Assembly: GCF_051020985.1 (NCBI RefSeq)
Contig: NC_135002.1
Location: 5,270,001 to 5,334,000, forward strand
Origin: Nomia melanderi
Taxonomy: Eukaryota > Arthropoda > Insecta > Hymenoptera > Halictidae
Direction: 5' to 3'
DNA length: 64,000 nucleotides
The notes below the pieces were generated by a model. That model was given only the letters and a program-made list of their open reading frames with translations, did not search any database and was not told where the DNA came from. Each line of letters starts with the position of its first letter. The first letter of the stretch is position 1. A program made the position numbers and the translations under genes. This document shows positions 60,024-64,000 of this stretch, piece by piece.

Positions 60024-60101
60024 AAAGGAGGCGCGGGCGCCGTTGAAAAATCAAAGAGAAAGGACCACGGTCCGAGAAACAGCTTTGTGCACGCCCGATG
60101 C

Positions 60102-60135
60102 AGCGGCGGCGGCGGCGGCGGCGTGCGCGCGCGCC
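60102..60135 (+). repeat. (GGC)n and (CG)n tract
   Basis: About seven GGC units run into gtgcgcgcgcgcc. Confidence 0.85.
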
Positions 60136-61459
60136 TCTTAAATTTTAGCAGGATCGAAGGGCTCCCTCCGTGAGTCGCATCGATTTCTGACGGCACAAAG
60201 GGTGGTCCGGATCACTGGTCTTTCGCGGCGCGGCGAGGTCAAACTGCACAGGTCTATAAACACTCACGGCTGCGGGCTACGTGTGTTCCTTCGACGTTTT
60301 TACACCAGGGAGAGAGGTGCGCTCTCAATCCTTGATAACGTCGATCAGTTATATTGGGCGACACGGGGCCGGGTTCTTTGGGGAATGTAGCTGCGAAATT
60401 GATATCGCTTCTGCGCGACGGAACTCCCGTGCACGTTCCGAAAGGCGGCTTACAGTTGTACAAATACTCCGAGGAACTATCGGTGATACCGCGGTCCGCA
60501 ATAGAACCCCGATATAATAGCGAACCTCAACAGTTACGTTCCGCTGCGGCCCGTTGTGATTGTCCATGAGATCTTTATGCGGGTCGAGAGTTGAATAAGA
60601 ATATCCGTATCGATTATGTTTATTAAAGGTCACATAAAATAGGAGAATTTCACGGTGCATAGTTGAGGGACTTTGAAGGGATAGTGTGACAACGTTCGTA
60701 TCGATTTTGTTTATTAAATGATTTACGAAATATGAGAATTTTATCATACGAATTTGAGAAATTTTGAAAGGATAGTCCAATAAGAACTATCGTAAGACGT
60801 GAATATTGTATAGCAAACGGTTGAGAAATGTTGCTTCAATGATCGAATTTTCCGAGGTATCGTATGAACTCTTTCGTTGTGACACGTAATCACAATCTGC
60901 CGCATTGTTGTAATTGCTTCGTTGTCCCCGTTAGACGAGGAACAACAGAGGGAGTGAAAAAGGTGGACCAATAAGGAGGAAGAAGGGAACTAATGAAACG
61001 AGCCCAGAACCACGCCCATTGCTCTCTATAACCACTCGACCAGTCCCAAATCAGCCTAATTAATTTCTTACAGTTTTCCTAGTCCCCAAATTCCTTCTAA
61101 TTGCGTCTGTGTTGCGAACTGCACGCCCGGTGAACCGTGAACGACGCCTCGGTGCCAATTTTAGAGGCGCAATCAGCAACGAATGAACTGCCGACAATCT
61201 ACGCGAGAGAAGCAGCGCGCGGTAGTAGCATTTCCATGCTTAATTACTTTCCACGCACTCGATGCATCGATTCGACGGGACAGCGAGCAGTTTGCCGGTC
61301 GCATCGCGCGCGTTTGCCAACGCGAAAGTGTCTCCGGATGAAAGCGGATTCGCGGAAACCGCGCGGCACGCAGCGGCACGGAAACAAAGTCGAAGCGTGC
61401 ACGCACGTCGATACGCGGTGGTGCGCCGATTGTTGCTCCGCGACGGCGAAACATTCGCG

Positions 61460-61560
61460 TTAAGGCTAGTCCAGACTGATAGACCTCGTCTGCAGACTAC
61501 ATAAGTAAGTGCTCACATGCTGGAAACTAACCGACAACGCAGTCGAAATCAATATCGCGA
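61460..61560 (+). mobile_element. Shared element end TTAAGGCTAGTCCAGA, copy 2
   Basis: Same 16 bp start as at 25608. It continues into tagacctcgtctgcagacta and a GTAAGTGC that mimics a splice donor; that donor is therefore not used as gene evidence. Right end undefined. Confidence 0.4.
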
Positions 61561-61595
61561 AAGCTTAGCTCCGAGCGAGAAGCGACTGCGAAACT

Positions 61596-61852
61596 TTAAC
61601 CCCTTGCCTAATGTTGGCGTCTAAAGGTGCTTTAAACATTCGGTTTCGGTAACGCGTTATTGACAATAATTTCAGCAAAGTTCGCTTAGACCAGACGTAA
61701 ATGAACTCTAATTCGACAATTGCATCCTCCGGTAGTCGTATATTATACAAATGCGATTATTTTATATCGGTTTGATTTAGTTCGATTCAGTGTTTCGATG
61801 GTTTCAATTCTCTTAGAAATCACGCAAAATTCTGCAGTAGCTAAGGGGTTAA
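61596..61852. mobile_element. TTAA-flanked MITE (family I)
   Basis: Left TTAACCCCTTGCCTAATG; right CAGTAGCTAAGGGGTTAA. Ends pair over about 14 bp; interior AT-rich. Confidence 0.75.
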
Positions 61853-64000
61853 TCAGGTTGTAGTGAAATTAACATTAGAGTTACAAGATAGACGAGAACG
61901 ACCCATTTCAATCCTCTTTCAAAATTATGGAAAAGGCACAGAAGAATTTCGGAGGAACTATTAAATAAATTGATTTAGACGAACAAAGTAGAACACGAGT
62001 GAATGCTAAATAGAAATTAAGTCTTAACACTCATTCTCTACATACCGATTTCCAAGTGAAAACTTTCGTTTCGAAGACATTACAAACGCATTAGAGCTTC
62101 CTTCGATTTATAACTACACTCCATCCTAATGGAAACGAAACTTCAATTCTCCATGTCACAGTTGCCTATATACTTTCAGAAGGATTATCCTACACCTAGT
62201 ATCTTTTCTTTATGGCAGTGATTAATTGCTATATGATTATATCAACGATCAACATTTTACACTCTAACCAATTAGACTCGCATTCCTTTCAACTCGCTTC
62301 TCTCGTCACCGCCTAACACACCGCCCGTTATCAAGCATCGCCGGAGTTTCATCATTTCACAGAATTTCTCGCTTTACCAACGTCTCAATCGTCGCTCAGT
62401 CTAGAGCATCCTTTACTCGCGCGATACGCAAATGCGAGCACGAACGTGCACGTTTATCGGGCCAACAGTCCGCAACCGACATCGCCGCTAACGCGAATCG
62501 CTCGCGATCCTCTGGCACGAAACGTTCCCCATCGAGCCCTCCGAGGAAACATTCGTCCATCGATTTCCCCGTTCGATTCCCTGAAATCTCGCGGGCAGAT
62601 CTCCGGTCCCCCGATCGTCGTTTCCCGAAGCCCTTTGCGCGGCCGGCCGCCGATCGTTAAAGGCACAGACAACTCGGGAAGGCGGCCCGTTAATTATCGA
62701 GTCCATCGAAAAAGCAATCGCCATTTGTCCCCTCGTAAACCTAATTACGCGATAATGTCTGTCGCCGCTCGCAATTATGAACGCATTATGCGCTCGCTAA
62801 TGCCCAGGAAGGGCCGCGACATCTCGATGGGCATTCCGATCGTTTTGTAACGGCGGAACCAGTTCCAACCCCGCGGCGACGGGGAATTATTAATACCGGG
62901 GGTTGTAAATAACCCGTACAGCCCGGCGAGGACGAATAAAACAATGGTGGAACGACTGTAAACAACAATTACCCGGTCCGACCGTGTCAATGAGCGATAT
63001 ACGACTCGCCGAACGATCCTCGGGTGCGACGATGAAAAGAATGAAGGTGGAGGGGAAGAGGCGAGGATCGAGGTGCTCGCGTTCCGCGCGAGCTTCCGTC
63101 CCTCAAACAAATCCATTTTTACTGTCGCGGCGGCCGGGGGGTTGGCTCGCTTTCATTTTATCGCGTCGAAAGCGAGGGAAACGGAGAAACAAGGAAGAAC
63201 GATCCTTCAACCGGCCGTTTGACACGGGACCGGAAATCTCTGCCGTTCGACGCGTGTCCGGGCAGATTCGAAATCTTTTCATCTGCCGCCTCACGGAAGA
63301 GATTTTTTTCCCCTTTTACTTCGATCGGCGTCGAATTCAATCGACGAGTCGCGCCTTTGGAAACGCGCGATTCGCGTGATCGTCGACGATCCGACCGCGC
63401 GAAAGTTTGGGAATGGAGATGGGAATGGAGATATCTCGCAGGTGGCTTAGCGGAGAAAAACTTTCACGGGACGAAAACCCGCGGAATTCTTGCGGATAGC
63501 GAGAAGGAAATTTCTGCTTGAAGGATCAGTTAATTGAATGGTTAATTAGATCGCGACGCGTCGCGGTTCTCGCGCGGAGTCTGTTCCGCCGGGAGATATT
63601 CCACGCGATCGAATGCAAATCGAATGTATCTCGGTCGTGACAGTTTTCTCTCGCGAACTTAACGCACCGATCGCGGTTGGTTTATCTTTCCGCGCGGGAT
63701 TATCGCATGTTACTCGCTCGTTTGCCAGCGGTCGTCGCGGGAATTATATTAATGGGGATCCGCTGCAGCAGCTTCGCCCGTGGAATTTTGCGAAATAAGT
63801 GGAACGTGATTTCCATGTGGTCGGAAAGTAATTGCAAGTAATTGCATCAGCTTAGAGAAACAGGAATTAATAGTTTCGCTAGGTGGTCTGTTAGAATATC
63901 AGCTCGGGTTTAAGAGAAAATCATCGTATTCCGCATAATGGAAGCGTCGATCGAAAAGGAAATTGAGATCTACGAAATTAGGCCATCGCGGCTGCTTATC
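61853..64000. other. No supported gene at the right edge
   Basis: AT-rich to 62.4 kb, then GC-richer to 63.8 kb. Upstream exons of the minus-strand gene are expected to the right, but none could be placed here. Confidence 0.4.

Noticed and set aside
60440..60540. Possible exon upstream of exon 1 with donor ACT|GTAAGC
   Set aside because: Phase would fit exon 1, but the acceptor (gggccgcag) has no pyrimidine tract and codon bias is absent.
1..64000. tRNA, rRNA, known microRNA and CRISPR signals
   Set aside because: I looked for tRNA T-loop words in cloverleaf context, common insect microRNA sequences and regularly spaced short repeats; none held up. This was a by-eye search, and a covariance-model scan would be the decisive test.

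Overview
The window looks like nuclear DNA from an insect, most likely a hymenopteran (bee-like). Four things suggest this: CpG-rich stretches sit beside very AT-rich ones, exons are tiny and introns are kilobases long, exons carry GT-AG style splice sites, and there are many short TTAA-flanked inverted-repeat elements of piggyBac type. Nothing points to bacterial or organelle DNA. There are no operons, no rRNA or tRNA genes and no long intact reading frames.

The best-supported gene runs on the minus strand through the right half. Six short exons (56734-56668, 46474-46417, 45483-45402, 41601-41516, 40024-39898, 38819-38629) each have recognisable splice sites, and every reading phase agrees with its neighbour. 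Together they encode about 200 residues. The first part is charged and helix-like; the rest is a Ser/Gly/Pro-rich segment that looks disordered. Neither end is fixed: upstream exons probably lie beyond the right edge, and three weaker phase-compatible exons (38287-38254, 36576-36526, 18431-18339) may continue it leftwards. I do not recognise the protein.

Inside its 10.2 kb intron, on the same strand, lies a compact gene that appears intronless: TATA box at 47938-47932, a 97-codon reading frame at 47539-47246 for a strongly acidic small protein, and an AATAAA signal at 46875-46870. A few candidate exons lie on the plus strand (20637-20754, 45135-45299, 55071-55215), without linked partners.

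The left half (1-38 kb) has no firmly supported gene. It holds intergenic or intronic DNA, TTAA-flanked MITEs of several families, a 0.63 kb foldback element with a tandem core near 3 kb, and many degenerate tandem repeats (43, 46/92, about 81, 112, 115, 189, 200 and 233 bp, plus 160-180 bp CT-rich arrays). One MITE near 43.4 kb sits inside an older repeat whose uninterrupted copies at 17 kb preserve the empty target site, so the insertion can be read to the base.

Gene calls rest on splice-site, phase and codon-composition reasoning by eye. No homology search or transcript data were available, so function is left open.
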